From Physcia stellaris (Eukaryota > Ascomycota > Lecanoromycetes > Caliciales > Physciaceae), in the NCBI GenBank assembly GCA_018902385.1, contig JABSSW010000041.1, forward strand, positions 186,001 through 250,000: DNA of 64,000 nucleotides, written 5' to 3'. Each line of letters starts with the position of its first letter. The first letter of the stretch is position 1. This document shows, piece by piece, positions 11,461-24,400 of this stretch. The translations under genes were made by a program, and so were the position numbers. The notes under the pieces are model-generated. The model was not told the origin of the DNA and did no database searches. It saw nothing but the letters and a program-made list of their open reading frames with translations.

Positions 11461-13003
11461 TCTCTCAACCCTGCAGTACAGAGGTTTCGCAGCAAACTTT
11501 GCTACGGTATTTTGGTGGTACGGTGTATTGCAGAGCCCTTTTGGTACCGGTCGTTTCCGTTGAGCGCCTTGCTGTAGGTAACGCCTTACTGTAGGTAAAG
11601 TCCCAGGAAGACAGGATGCCAGTAGTTTGTATGAAATTTAAATTAGAAAAGAAACAGATGTCAAGTGGCAGGACATCGATGCAGCACCGTCCCTCTAAGG
11701 CAGATTGGTACTTCGCTATTCACCGAATCATCGTCTGACAGCCTTGCGCGCTACCTTGCCCACAAAGATCCAGTGTCTTTTATTTGCTCATTCATCGTCA
11801 TTAGGTTAAACCAACAAGGTAGTTTTTGCAGGTTCTCGTTCAGTGAGCACGGCCCATACGAAGCTGCAAGACGATAATGATGAGCGGTTGGAGATGACAT
11901 GGTGCTCTCGCAGCCGAGAATCTGCCTCACCTCACACTAGCCTCTTTCGACCAGTGAACATCCCCAATTGGCCATCTGTGGGAAGAGAGATGCACCAAAG
12001 CCTCACTCACGAGCAATGTAATTGCATATCCGTACATCAAAATCTCAAGACGGCAGTATCCTGACGCTGATTGAGAAATTCCACCTTTGACTCCTTCGAG
12101 CCCGAAACCTTGTCGCTTCTTCAGGAGGAGATCGATTTTTTTTTCCAAAGAAAGGGAGGTTCAGACTAGGGTAATTCATGGCCCCAAGTACCAATGGAGC
12201 AGTATAATATCAGCCGATCCGGGGGCGGGGGTGGGGGTGGGGGAAGAAAGAAGGAAAGAGAGAAAAATGGTTGATGTACTTGACCAATATAATTGTAGTC
12301 CTCTCCATCTATTCCTTACGCCATGCTTATTCTATCTGCCTTTTGCTCGATCATGTTCACTGAATGTATCAACAGGCTTATCATTGCTGCTGTCAGTCCA
12401 TAAAGACTGCTCTTATTAAGTAGTTAATGATGTGAATGATAACTTGATTTGGGGTTGGTATGCTGCCTTGTACTCCGACTCTTCCACGCTAGCCTCTTCC
12501 AACCCGATCTTTGCAAGACGAAGAAAGTCAGACGGGGGCGACAGTCCGTCTCTACATCTCTAGAAAAGAAGGCCAACAAGAAGAAAGGCGGAAGGAAGCC
12601 AGAGGCTAAGAGAACCGTAAAGCATATCAACCGATCGAAATACAACAAGTAGAAGAGTCAAAAGTACTTAACCAATAGTAGTTCCAAGTCCTTCTAACCT
12701 ATTCCTACACCATACCATTTTCTATCCCATGCCGATTATCAATCCAGTGATAAAAACCCCTACAGATAATCCTAAACATCTAAATGCCTTTCCCATCATA
12801 AAAGCCCAACAGTGCCGAACCATGAACCCAACAATAATTGCCAAAAGGTTCCAAGGATTCGATAATCCCCACCCAACACATAAGAGGTATCCCAGAACGC
12901 TAAAATGCCCATCAAAAAAGTTCCAAAATTGGTCGACTACCTTCTTTTGTTTCTCCTTCTTCTTCTGCCCCATCATCAAGTATGGCCAGGGTATGATCAT
13001 CTC
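11461..13003. other. Intergenic, no supported gene
   Basis: Holds the promoter of the membrane-protein gene (minus strand, start 11460) and the 3' flank of the acyltransferase gene. At 12722-13000 on the minus strand a hydrophobic 92-codon frame follows the acyltransferase stop in the same frame (see findings). A G-rich run lies around 12222-12243. Nothing else was recognised. Confidence 0.5.
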
Positions 13004-14618
13004 TTAAACCCTGCTCTGCCCATTCAGCAGCGGCACCAGCGGCCTCGGCGTCTTGAAATCTTCGTCCAACATCCACTCCTCAACCCACTGCACCGCTTTC
13101 CCACACGCGCTCTCGACGTAGAAGTACCAGCCCCAAGCGAGCGGATACAGCACCGCGAAGAAAGCCAACAGACTGAACGCCAGCTTCGGGCCCCTCACAT
13201 GCGGCAGCCAGCCTGTATACTGCGAGCCCTCATCATCCACCATCGACGGCGCCTCGGCATTCCAGTACAGCATCCAGCACAAGAAGCTCTTGATCAGAAA
13301 CCCGTGGATCAAGAAGATGGAGAAGCTGACTTTGCCCATCCAGACCAGATACGGGTGGCTGAGGCCAGCTTTGGCGTGGGGGCTGTAGAGGCAGCCGAGC
13401 AGGATGAGGGAGCTGCCCACCGAGCCCCAGTTGCGTGAGAACTCGGTCTTAGCTTTGAATATGTCTGAGCCCAGGCGGTTCAGGTAGGCGCTCCAGGTTA
13501 CCCAGTTGGGGTTCTTTTCGGGGAAACCGGCTATGATGCAGCCGATGAAGATTATTAGCGGAGGAAGGATGCGGGTGTAGGGACGGGAGGAGAAGATGGA
13601 GGAGGGGCTGGCGGAGGCGGACATGTCGGTGAGGAGTTCTGCGAGAAGAATGCCGGCGCCGATGTTCATTCCTATGAGAGCTAGAGGGAAGGAATGTCAG
13701 TGGCGTTGCGAAGCAGGTGGGAGAGTGAAGCCTACCATCACCGGCTGTCCAGCTATAGAGGTAGTAAAGGAAGAGAATCAATTTCCGTGCCCCGGTCGTA
13801 ACGAAGGTGGTAGCCAGCAGAATGACGTAGACGAACATGGACGCTTTGAGCAGGAAGAAGAGATTCCACTGCACTTTATCGTACTCGTTTGCCGTAATCG
13901 CCCAGGTAGCCCATATCTGCTTGAACAGATCATACACCGCCCACGGCAGCGTCTCACTCATGCTGGGGCTGATATCTCGAAACCAAGCCACGTCCCCCCT
14001 CTTTGCAAGTTGATACGCGCCCAATTGGCATAATGCCCAGCTGACAGCCGTCGCCGCGGCGGCGGGTAACACGAGTCGTCCGATCCTTCGGAAAGAACTT
14101 TTCGCAAGTCGTGAAAGCGCGACGTCATGATTTCGTGAGCGGACTTCGCGGAGGAAACTGAGAGAGTTGACGAAGCCGGTGAGGAGGAAGAAGAAGGAAA
14201 GACTGGCTCGGCCTGCGATGATGAGGCGAACCACGGGGAGTTGCAGCAGGCCGGGAGCGGTGTGGTCGTTTGGAGCCGGGGATTCGAGGTTGGTGTTGAG
14301 TTTGGCGAAGGTATGGGAGGTGACGATGAAGAGGGCAGAGATGCCGCGGAGTCCCTAGAAGAATTGACATTCGTTTAGTCATTTGCAGGATCTGGAGTTG
14401 AACGGTTGTGGGGTTTGTGCAGCATGGAGCGTTCATGCAGGGGCTAAGGACAACTGGCGGACGGGGAAAGCAAAGCGGGATCCTACCTCGACCCATCTGA
14501 CATCTCTGCTATCCGACTTTTTCATGGCCGGCTGGGGAGGTGTTTGAGGAGGGGTGTTGACATCGTGGGACTCGCAAAAGGGAAGTAGTTGTTCTTTCTC
14601 ACTCAATCTGACATGCAT
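13004..14618 (-). CDS. Acyltransferase-3 family membrane O-acyltransferase
   Basis: Three exons: 14618-14487, 14354-13736 and 13680-13004. The introns are 14355-14486 (GTAGGA...TTCTAG) and 13681-13735 (GTAGGC...CTCTAG, with a CTGAC branch). The product is 475 residues. The N-terminus is cytosolic, and splicing then creates the family's opening motif, VEGLRGISALFIVTSHTF. Further family marks are FFFLLTGFVNSLSF (the usual FFxLSGF), a basic loop with RRIGRLVLP, about ten hydrophobic segments and the late motif MGKVSFSIFLIHGFL. These proteins transfer acyl groups to sugars, lipids or secondary metabolites at membranes. The start ATG at 14618 is the most upstream in-frame ATG; an in-frame TTG further out is not used. 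The next gene upstream is the P450 on the same strand, so a joint role in lipid or glycolipid modification is possible but unproven. Confidence 0.88.
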
Positions 14619-15565
14619 GCTTTTCGGAAGGGGGGGAAAGGGAAAAGATGTGGTGCAGGCAAATGGGAGATCTGAATGGGCCAATGGCCAAGGGGACGCC
14701 AAGACCGCCCGCCTGGGGACTGGAATTTATATGACGTTTCGAATAAAAGCCCGATGCAAGGACAATTCGATCTTCCTTGCCGATTACGAGTACGAAACCG
14801 ACTGGATTTTTAAAAAAAAAGAACTCCACGATGATGACTGCAGCGAACACGAGGGTTAGAGCTGCCCTTTCTGTTGCAAGAGCGGTGCGGAAACGAGCAG
14901 CCCGTGATGGAGGATATTTTTGGTCGACCTGGTGATGAACTGGATAAAACTTCCTCCCAACTAGTCAAGCTCCGTCTTCGCTGTCGCATTTGCCTGCTTC
15001 ATCTTAGCAACATCACCATTGGCCGTTGGTTTCGCCCTTCGAGTCCTATTTATGCGCTCTCCTGTCGATTGCGCCTGTTGAGCGCTTGGCTGACCCGGAC
15101 GTGCCGGTTGACACTGGCGACGTACTCAACCGCCGCCCATATCAAATTTACGAAGGGGAATCTCGGTCAATTGTTCATGCTTGCTCTATCTTATTCTGAT
15201 TGTTCACTCGAGATCCAGTCCATGACAAGCAAGTCGATCTCTATGTTACAAGGTAATCTTTACTGGGCGAGTGAAACGAAACACTCGAGTGACTCCAGAT
15301 GTCAACGGGAGAAATTTGCACAAGTATCGTAGAGGAAAGGTGGTACTGTGCAAGCACGTTTCACGACCATTCTCTCGTGTATCAGCCTCGGAGGCTTCGC
15401 CATAGTCGAAAGCCTATCGCCTTTCTTTCTGCCACTCCACCATTCCCTCTCGTGCGCCTCTCCGGCAGCCTTCCCGAAGCCCCTACGACAGTGGCCAAGC
15501 GAGACAAGGCCACTTCAACATCAAGTGTGTCGAACATATCGAAAGTAATAATTTTGCGAAATCCT
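14619..15565. other. Promoter of the acyltransferase and 3' flank of the P450
   Basis: About 950 bp between two minus-strand genes. Open frames here are short and domain-free. Short A-runs occur near 14812. Nothing else was recognised. Confidence 0.5.
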
Positions 15566-17158
15566 TCAAGCGGGCGTCAGTCCGACCTTGGCTCCATTCA
15601 ATCCCACACAAGTCAGCGTGATCCACTCCGTCCACGGCCGACCATCATCACGACTCTCGATTTTCTTAAACTCCTGCATCAGCCGCACAGTCGTGTAGCT
15701 CGCTTCCGTCAGTGCAAATTGCTGTCCTAGGCAGATCCTCGGTCCACCATTGAAAGGTAGGTATTCCCACCCAGGCCGTAAAGTATCCCACCGCTCTGGC
15801 TTGAATTCGTCTGCATCTTCGCCGTAGAAGTCCTTACGCCTCTGTACTGTATACAGTGACCAGGCCATCATCGTCTTAGCCGGAATGAACAGAGGAGATT
15901 TGCCATCTTCGCCACCACCGACGGGGAGCACAGTGTCCACAACCGCCATTCGAACGTTACCCGGTACCACCGGATATAATCGGAGACCTGCAAAGTCATT
16001 AGCAAACATTTACAAATTCGGTTTGTGACAGGGGTCCTTACATTCGTTCAAGATCTGCCGGAGATACTTCATCTCCTTGACTTGTGCATACGTTGGCCTC
16101 TCACCACCCAACTTTTCGACCTCGCACTGTAGCTTCTCCCAGACGTCGGGCCTTCGTGATAGGATAAACCAGGTGTTACTCAACAAACTAGCGGTTGTGT
16201 CTCTTCCGGCCAACAGAATGTTGAGCAACTCCGACCTTATCCGGATTGGGTCATCCGTAGACCTGACCAGCTCATGTAGGAAAACATAGCGCTCCTCGGC
16301 TTTCTCATCCGCCTTCTCCGGGTCCTGTGTCTTGCGGTATCTCAGGCCTGCCTGAACGAAACGATCCACGAAAGCATGCACATATTTGACATCCTTTTTA
16401 AATGTAGAGTTGCGGAAGAATCTACCCGCAATCCCTGCCCGCGTTCCCGCGCCAGACGCTTCCTGTGACCGATTGAAGGCTTCGGTAAACCTGTCATTTG
16501 ATGTGTTTGACTCTCCGAGCGAATGGGTGGATTCTCCGAATAAGAATTCGGTGGCAGAGTCCATCGTCAGCCGGAAGAAAAGGTCCTGTAAGTCAACCGT
16601 TGAGCCATCTTTGGGAATGGCCTCGATCAACTGGCTAACGTGACGTTCAAAAGTAGCGAGGTCACCAACTTGACTTCGGGCAAAATTCGGCCTTAGCAGC
16701 TCTCGCGAATTATGCCATGCTGCTCCATCCGTAGTGAAGATTCCATGGCCAAGAAGAGGCACGAAGGCGCTCTTGCGTTGATCTGGCAGGTTCCAGTCTT
16801 TGAATTTTGTCGCCATTATTGTCTTGAGGATCTCAGGCTCAATGGTGGAGAAAAGGGTTGTACCAAGGATGTTGAGCTTTATGGTGCTTCCATGGCGGTG
16901 AAACCTAGCTCGGCTGGTCTCGAGAAGATTATGGGCTTTGAAAGCGCGGAAGTCCTCAAGAAAAAGCTTGGTCCCGAACAGCTCTTGAATCCAGCTATTG
17001 TATTCCGAGTTCTTCTTGACCGGCTTGCAGCCATTTTCTCGAATGATGCGTCGGCGGCTGGCCCCAACCGTGAGCTGCCAATGGACGTAGTAGACGAGGT
17101 ACAGAGCTGTCAGGCCTAGTAGGGTCTGTTTCCAGCTTGGAATGGGTAGAGACACCAT
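15566..17158 (-). CDS. Cytochrome P450, CYP52-like fatty acid/alkane hydroxylase
   Basis: Two exons, 17158-16042 and 15987-15566, flank a 54-bp intron (15988-16041; GTAAGG...TTGCAG). The product is 512 residues, normal for the family. An N-terminal membrane anchor ([17 protein letters not shown]) places it on the endoplasmic reticulum. The I-helix oxygen-binding motif [10 protein letters not shown] lies near residue 314. The K-helix ExxR is NECLRLYP and is formed exactly at the splice junction, which confirms the intron. The PERF-like motif is FKPERW. The heme loop is [15 protein letters not shown], with the cysteine ligand near residue 459. The AGRDTTAS helix, the RLYPVVPGN stretch after ExxR and the [12 protein letters not shown] heme loop are typical of the CYP52 clan, whose members hydroxylate the omega end of alkanes and fatty acids. 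The exact family and substrate remain inference. Confidence 0.92.
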
Positions 17159-18181
17159 TGTGGCAGGCGATTGATGAGTCTTGTGCTGGGTGATTGGTGT
17201 TCGAGAAACTTGAAAGGACCAAATGCAGGATGATGTTGTTCGCCCTGATCAGCAGGGCCACCTTCCCCACCTGCTGATAGCACGAAAAAGGCAGGCACAG
17301 CCGATCGAAAAAATATTGAACGTCAATAAAATAAAACGGTAAAGAAACGTGAACGCGTTTGTTATATAGAAAATCAAAGTATGTGTGTGTGATTATATGA
17401 ACAGTAAGGTAATCGTGTTACACGACTGGGAAGCAACGATTGCGAAAGGATCCTCTGCTTTTATGATGATAAGACGGAGCATCTCCAAGTCCGATATCTC
17501 GAAGCTTACCTTACCTTACGTGCGAGTCACGGTGGAGCAGAGAGGTGGCTAGCGGTCGCGTATGCACTCCGGCTGGATGAGCCGTATCTCCATGACTCCT
17601 TGAACGGTCGGTACGCCCCACTGATTGGATCCACAATATTAATCGAAATCGTCACGGAGGATGTCTGCGACGGGGAAAGGTGAAGCCTAGTCACCACCTA
17701 TGGCGCCTTCTACTACTCCCACTGGACACCCATCCTGGCGGAGAGAGGCCCGAAGGAGCTTAGATTGTTGATAATGATGAGCCGAGGTTGTCCGATTCTT
17801 CTGGTCCAGACCAATGTTGATGACAGCCCTCATCGTCTCGAATCCCCGTGTCTGTCGGTTGAATGATCTGTAGATATCACACAAGGTTGAAGGTATTGGG
17901 TTTCTTTCTTCAAGCTAGAATATATGAGAGATATGATTGAGGCGTGCAGTTCATCCCGTCATGGCCCACTGTACAACACCCACGACACCGAGGCATCCTT
18001 GAATATCCCCAAAAGACGCAGAAAGCAGATGACACCCTGACCGGCTTTTTGCTCATACATGGACCATGCTACCAGAGACTCCAACCGATGCAATCTTCAG
18101 ATATCCTCGAGTAAATCAAACGTGGTATCTCGTGCTCATATTCGTACAATTTGGACAAGAATCGCTAACAGGCAATGCATA
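17159..18181. other. Promoter of the P450 and 3' flank of the Ndt80-type gene
   Basis: Both flanking genes are on the minus strand. The proximal part is AT-rich (17300-17420). No gene or repeat was recognised. Confidence 0.5.
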
Positions 18182-19786
18182 TTATGAATGATCTTCACTG
18201 AAATACCTTTTACTCCGTCCGCCCAGAAGCGCCTTGCCACCTGCTGCTGGACCGGCAGCGGTGACATGATGGACCACATGTGGACGATACACCGCATCCA
18301 CAGGTGGCATCCAATCATCGAGCCCCAGTGGAAAGTACTCGTACAGCAAATCGGCCGAATCGAGACCATTGGCCAGGTTGGCCCCAGCATTCGGACCGAA
18401 GAACGAACCGCTCGAAGTGAGCGATGGCTGCTTGAAGATGCCAGGTTTGCCCACGGAGCTGGCGCTGTCCGTCCGAGCCGCCTTGCGTGACCGTTGCGGA
18501 GAAGAGCCCTCATCGGTTAGGGAAAGCCGTATGGGGGCAGTCGGAGGCGTGTCGGTGCTTGAAGGGCTTGGGCGAGACTCGACACTACCACGTGAGACTT
18601 TGGAGGGTGGCCCTGTTGTATCGCCAAAGGCATTGTTTGTCTGTAGGCTTTGCTTGTTGAAGGAGAAAGAGTCGTAAGTCGGATCCGGGGTTGCCTCGGC
18701 TTTCATGGGCGATGGCTGTTGATTGAGGCTCGAGTCGGACGTTGTGCCACGGTTCAGGCTGGGTACCTGCATCCCTTTTCGAGCATTGGTGTTGCCCCCA
18801 CCCACGGGGAAGTCTTTCCTAGTCTGGAAGTTTCTTGGGCTTCGACCCCGAACGATGATGGGACCGGACTTGGCTTCGCAGATGGCTACTTTAGTGCCAG
18901 TGGACAATGTTGCTACAACCTTTAGACGGACAACGAAATGTTGTTGCAGTTCCTTCCGCCGCCCATTGTTGGCTGTTGCAATACGGAACTGCAACCGCTT
19001 CCATGCGATTGGAAAGGTAGCATAGTCGGCATCCATATCTTGATTTGACATGGTGTCGAGAGGGATCGACGTCGGCTCTTTCTCCGTCTTATCCTCTGGG
19101 GTGGACGTAGGGTTTGTTGCTGGTGTCTTCCAAGGCACCGAGATCAGTTTCACAGGATGCCCTTCGGCTGACTCGGTGGCTGATATGGTCAGCTCTTGTG
19201 CCAGAATCGGTATCCGATCCCCCTGCTCCGTCAAGATGTATCGCATCATACGAGGCAGTGTAATCGAGCCAGTTATTTGGAAGAGATTGCGTCGATAGCA
19301 GGTCAGCTCCGTTGAAGTTTTGGTTATGTCTAAAGTTGTATTGCTGGGAGCCTCGGCCATGAAGAACATGCCGTGAAGCTGTGCGGTGAGGGAAAGCGAA
19401 GTGCGGTGCAGGGAGTAATCGAGTAGTGTGAAGTTGTATGTTGGCAAGTTGAAGCCGAGAAGCTTGTTGTCGCGCTCAATGGATGTTTCTGGCACCACTA
19501 GCTCTTGACCTCCTTCTACATTCTCGGCGAATGATTCTTCGTAAGGGTTGTAGCGTGAATGATCCGACGGTAGAGCAGGCGTGAGGAAGGCAGAGTCGTC
19601 CCTACAAGGCGTCAGGTTTCCTAAGCGAAGTCACTGCTCTGGAAGTACTTACCCGCTGCCAAAGTCTTCGGTGCCGAATAGACCTGCTCCGACTGGTAGT
19701 GAGCCAAGGTAGTCGCCCGTATTCATACTGTCGAGCGTCATAGGACTGGCCAGATAGGGCAGCTGCATTTGGTCGAACCCCTCCAT
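18182..19786 (-). CDS. Ndt80/PhoG-family transcription factor, RON1-like by context
   Basis: Two exons, 19786-19653 and 19601-18182, flank a 51-bp intron (19602-19652; GTAAGT...TTGTAG). The product is 517 residues. The Ndt80 (p53-like, Ig-fold) DNA-binding domain covers roughly residues 90-310: LLGFNLPTYNFTLLDYSLHR, LTAQLHGMFFMAEAP, ELTCYRRNLFQITGSI, the conserved core RFRIATANNGRRKELQQHF-type block, VVRLKVVATLSTGTKVAI and VRGRSPRNFQTRKDF. The C-terminal 200 residues are Ser/Pro-rich and disordered. The first exon (MEGFDQMQLPYLASPMTLD) is acidic and may activate. Related fungal proteins are VIB-1/XprG (proteases, incompatibility), NdtA/FSD-1 (sexual development) and RON1 (N-acetylglucosamine catabolism). 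The next gene upstream is a GH3-GNAT protein of the NAG3 type, which is why I favour RON1. Sequence memory alone cannot separate it from XprG. Confidence 0.9.
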
Positions 19787-21431
19787 GGGTGGGTTGGATG
19801 TCTTAGGAAGGAGTGACGGTGGGGAAAGGGAAGGAGGGGAGCACGGGGGGGTTATGAGGACGTTGTTGTGGAGTGAAACTAGAACATCGGTAGGGAGATG
19901 GGGAAGGTGTCTCGGAGGTGCTCAGACGTTTTATGGACGGTTGGGTTCAGCTTGTGGGGTTACTGTGTGACAGTGGATTTCTGACCGACAGTTGCTGTGG
20001 TCGGATGCCAATATACTCTCGTCTGTACCAGGCCTGATTGAGGAAGGAGGACAGATTGGGAATTGCCTGGGGGCAGGAAGATGGTTATATTGACAGCATC
20101 AAACGGGTTCAGCCAGCAAGATTGGCTGAAGGGGACGGGCGGTTTCATTCAGCAATTGGCGGCAGGATGATCTTGGGGTGGGCAGCGCGCCAAAGAGGCG
20201 AGAAGTGGGATGTGCCTGATGGTCGCGAGTAAAGTTACTCCCTAACTCTACGAGTACCGTGCTGCAGTCATCGATCGCTTTCTCTGGATCATCCCCACTT
20301 GGTCGACGACTGATGTTTCTAGGGTCAGACTAGGTAAAACGCCCAGCTGGAAGCGACACGATTGGCTGTCATTCTGGAAGCCCCCAGGGTAGTCGGTGGT
20401 AGTCAGAGGCCAAAAGGAGGCTACGGGTGCTGCAAATGACGCCAGCTAAGGGGGGGGCCGTAAACTGGCTGATCTTCCCTCTTCCCGCGACGGGAAGGCC
20501 GAGAGGGAAGATTTGTTCGCAATCATCCCTAATCCCTAATGCTAGTAATTCGAGCTTAAGGCGACCCTTCCAGCGGTCATCCTCGGCCCGACTAGACCAT
20601 CTTCCACAACCTCCAAGTCTCGAGTTTCACGGCAAGGGAGCTGAGACGCCTCGTGCGCATTGAGGCTGACCTCCCCAACTCGAAGTCCAACACCGGCGAC
20701 TTTTCTGGGCGATTCGTACTACCAGTTCCTGCTGAGGGGATCAGCGCCGCAGTGCATGCCTAGGTGCATGTGCAGCGTTCTGGTGAGTGGATAGTGGCCA
20801 TCTCCGACGATTGATAACAATCAGTCGTCTGGATCATCGCTGTTTCACATGGGCCAGGACTCTACGAATGCGGCAAGTCGATGCCTGGCTGCGTGTACAA
20901 GATCCACAAGAGGGGTCAGACATGCCATGTGCTGATGCAGGTACAAGGCATTAGAGCATCCTTCATGACCTGCGTAAACAGAATCCACTGGCGAGTGTAG
21001 AACGATCGTCAAGCCCGCCTCGTGCTCTCATGCGTCCTCGCCGCACAAAAACCACGTTTTTCTCCGTTTCATCCTCTGCCGATCCTTCTGCTGACTGTCT
21101 TGGTCCCGAACCTCACCGACTCGTCAGCATGACTGCGATACCCAGCTCGCAAAAGCAAATGCCACGTGCGACGCCTTGAAACCCTCGCTTGTCTGTCATA
21201 TATTTCCCGAAAGATCCTCATGCATCGCATCCCGTATCGATCACACACTATTGGCCATCGTCCAGCTCTTAATTATCCTCCAGATCCTCTGACAGGTTCA
21301 CACCATCTATTCATATCCCATCGCCCTGCGCCCCATGCGTGCTCTCGAAAATGAACGGCCAAAAGTGTCGGTTTCGCCTACCCTCCCTGAAAACAACGCC
21401 TCTGGAAATCAATATGTCCTTTACCCAATCG
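19787..21431. other. Long upstream region of the Ndt80-type gene
   Basis: About 1.6 kb lies between the Ndt80-type start and the end of the GH3-GNAT gene, both on the minus strand. Its length suits a regulator with a long leader and promoter. The frames present are short and domain-free, and no uORF can be proven. Confidence 0.5.
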
Positions 21432-24400
21432 TCATTTCAATGGTTTCAACGTGTCCGCGTCGCAGGACACCTCGTCAAAACTGTGCATCACTTTGAAGCC
21501 CATCCCTGTGAGGCTGTCAAAGTTCCCGTCTCCGTCAATCTGCGTTTCAATAGTCAGCGATACCTGTAGCAATGAAGATGGGAAAATCGTACATGATCCA
21601 ATACCACTGCCTGGGCTTGCTGATACTTGGCCCATTGAATACCGTGTAAGATCAACCCCTGCAGAAGCGTGGAATATTCGCCTACACTGGGCGAGACAAT
21701 AGGACTTGAGATACCTCCCGTTACTTGATTGCTGGACTTGAGTGCAGGCATAGTATCCGCCCATTTCGCTTTAGTTGTACATACCACCACTGTTCCCAAG
21801 ACGGCGTCATCGCTCGATCGAATAGCCCGAATGATGCCACTTGCGTCGGGATCAGTAAGGGCAAGCTGGTATACTTCCAGCATACCTTGTCTCGAACTCG
21901 TGCGGACGTGGTCATTTAACGACGCGGCGTACTCGGGGCCCTGCACGATATCAAACTGCATATCCTGATGCTGAAGACTTCTAGCAACGTCTGCTGGAGG
22001 GCTCCATGACGATAGGTTGGGCATCATCATGCTGCACACCGGTCTCGATAAGGTCGTGTTCCAGCCTTGATCTGCAAACCACCGTCTCAATCGTTTGCGT
22101 TCCAGATTGCTGCTGGTCGGGATTCCCAGGAACACACTCGGTAGTCTTGAACCGAGCTGTAAGCGCTTGATACCGTCTCGTTGCTGCAAAGCCTTGATCG
22201 CACGGCTGTGTAAGGAATTGCCAATCGACAATTTACGTCGTTCCGGAGCGACGAGCATAGCGCCTAGGACACCGGTGCTAATAGATCGAAAATAGTATGT
22301 AGAGCAAAATCCATACAGTGCCCGCGTAGTACTGTTCCTCACTACAAAATGTGCCTCGTCGACTGATTCGTGGCGCAACAGGAACGTAGAATATGAGCAA
22401 CCGGCAAGTTCCGATTTCTGGCTGACCGGAGTTTCTTGATGGAGGCTTTGAATTAGCTTGTCGAGAGCTTCTGCGTCCCGCTGTTCATTCCAGCTTTCCA
22501 CCAGCCAATGCTGCTTTGATTGGTGGACCTTCTGACTCTGGTTAATAGTCCCTGGTAAAGACCCTGTAGGGGACAGATCGCCAAAGAGCACATTCACTAG
22601 CGCCTGGAGAGCTGTATCTGTGAAGTCATATGTGCAGATATATGTACCAATGGAAGAGTCCAACGCAAAATCGTATGGAGAGCTCAAGGAAATAACTACG
22701 AAAGGTTTCTCGCGCTTTTCTCCATGGGCATTCACTGATTTGCAGATCATTGCAACGTGTTTGGTGAACCCATGCTGGTACAAGTTGCGATTGGCGTCAG
22801 CAGTAAGAACGATTACTGCACTAGCACGGTTAATAAGGTTTTCATGGACAGGACGGACCCCATTCGCGGTATAAGAGGTATGCAGGACTCTACCGTTGCG
22901 TTGACGAGCGATTGCTCTGCCGAATTCTTTGAAAATACTTTCGCCCACCATGCCAAGCGCAGTATTAGAACCTGTGACTGGAGGACTGGCTAAAGATCTC
23001 TCCCATTGAGAGTACTCGGTTGGTGACTTTACACTACTCCTCGCCATCAAGCTCCGAGAGGCTGCAGATGCCGGCAAAGGTTTTACTAAAGGTGACAAGA
23101 TGAGCAGCTCCTCCTCGGATTCTAGAATATTGGAGAGCGGTAGTAACCGGTTTCTATCTCGAACAACAGTAATAGAAGACTCGTAGGCTTTAGTGGACAG
23201 TTTTGAATGTAAGGATTGCAATGACGATAGTGAAGTAGTTCCTACGATATGTCAGCTTCTTGAGGGAACAACACCAGATCTTCCATCATCGTTGTCGTCT
23301 TGCGTACTGATGTAGCCTCACGATATATAGGCATCAAACTTCCATGCAGGGAATAGGGAGTATTACCTCCTGGCGAAAGTGCCTTCTCCCATGACGTACA
23401 TTTCGCTTTCATCTCGAGTACCCGTCTTAGAGAATTCTGTATTCTCGACTTCGTAATGACGCCGTCTTCGACACCGGTTTTCATGCCTGCAATGGCCTCT
23501 TGCTGACCAGCAAATGATCGGCACACAAGAACAAGGTCACAGCCAGCATTGGTAGCCATTACAGTACCTCCGCCTACGCCAATGTTATGACTCAATGCCT
23601 CCATCTCGAGGCATTCAGACACCACGACACCATCAAACCCGATGTCTTCTCGTAGAAGCTCGTCCACTACCTGCTGGGATAGACAAGCGTGCATGACCTC
23701 TATGCCCGCTGAGGACATTGCGCAACCTCCGACCATCATGGCATCCACACCTTGAGACACAGCATTCCGGAAGGGAACAAGCGCGCTTAGACTCAGCTGC
23801 TCCAAAGAGTCTGTGATAATAGGTACGTCAAGCGACGACCCTAAGAATTCAAGGTTACCATAGGAAGGGAAGTGTTTGCCGCACGTCGCTATGCCGGCGT
23901 CCTTGTAGCCTTTCATGAAAGCGACGCCATACCTGGAGACTTCCTCGGCGTCGTCACCCGTCGTTCTTACCCCTAGTGGTTGGTTTTTCACATTGGTGAG
24001 AACGTCCAATACAGGACCCATGATCCAATTGACGCCAACTGAGCCCAGTGCTTGTGCGGTGGCCTTGGCGATTTGAAAGGCCATTTCTGTAGAGCCAGTA
24101 GCGGCAACTCCCATAGCGCTAGGGAATTGATGTATATAGTCGGGATCGAAAAGACTATTGACGCCACCATTTTCCTGATCCAGCGCGATTGCCAGCGGGA
24201 CCGGATGACCTGCTTTGTGGGCGATGGTTTGCAAATCCAGGACCAACTTAGTCGTCTGTTCGGCGGCTACCCGTTGACATTAGTAGGCAGTTCTGCCGAT
24301 GCTATCCTCATATCTGTACGGTTGTTTTCTAAGATGGACGGTGGAAGAAGACTAACAGATGAGATTTTTGGCCGTCAACAGTATCGTGCCCAAATGGTGC

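Noticed and set aside
15566-17158. Assigning the P450 to the PKS-NRPS cluster
   Set aside because: It lies 14 kb from the oxygenase with four unrelated genes between, and its motifs are of the fatty-acid type.
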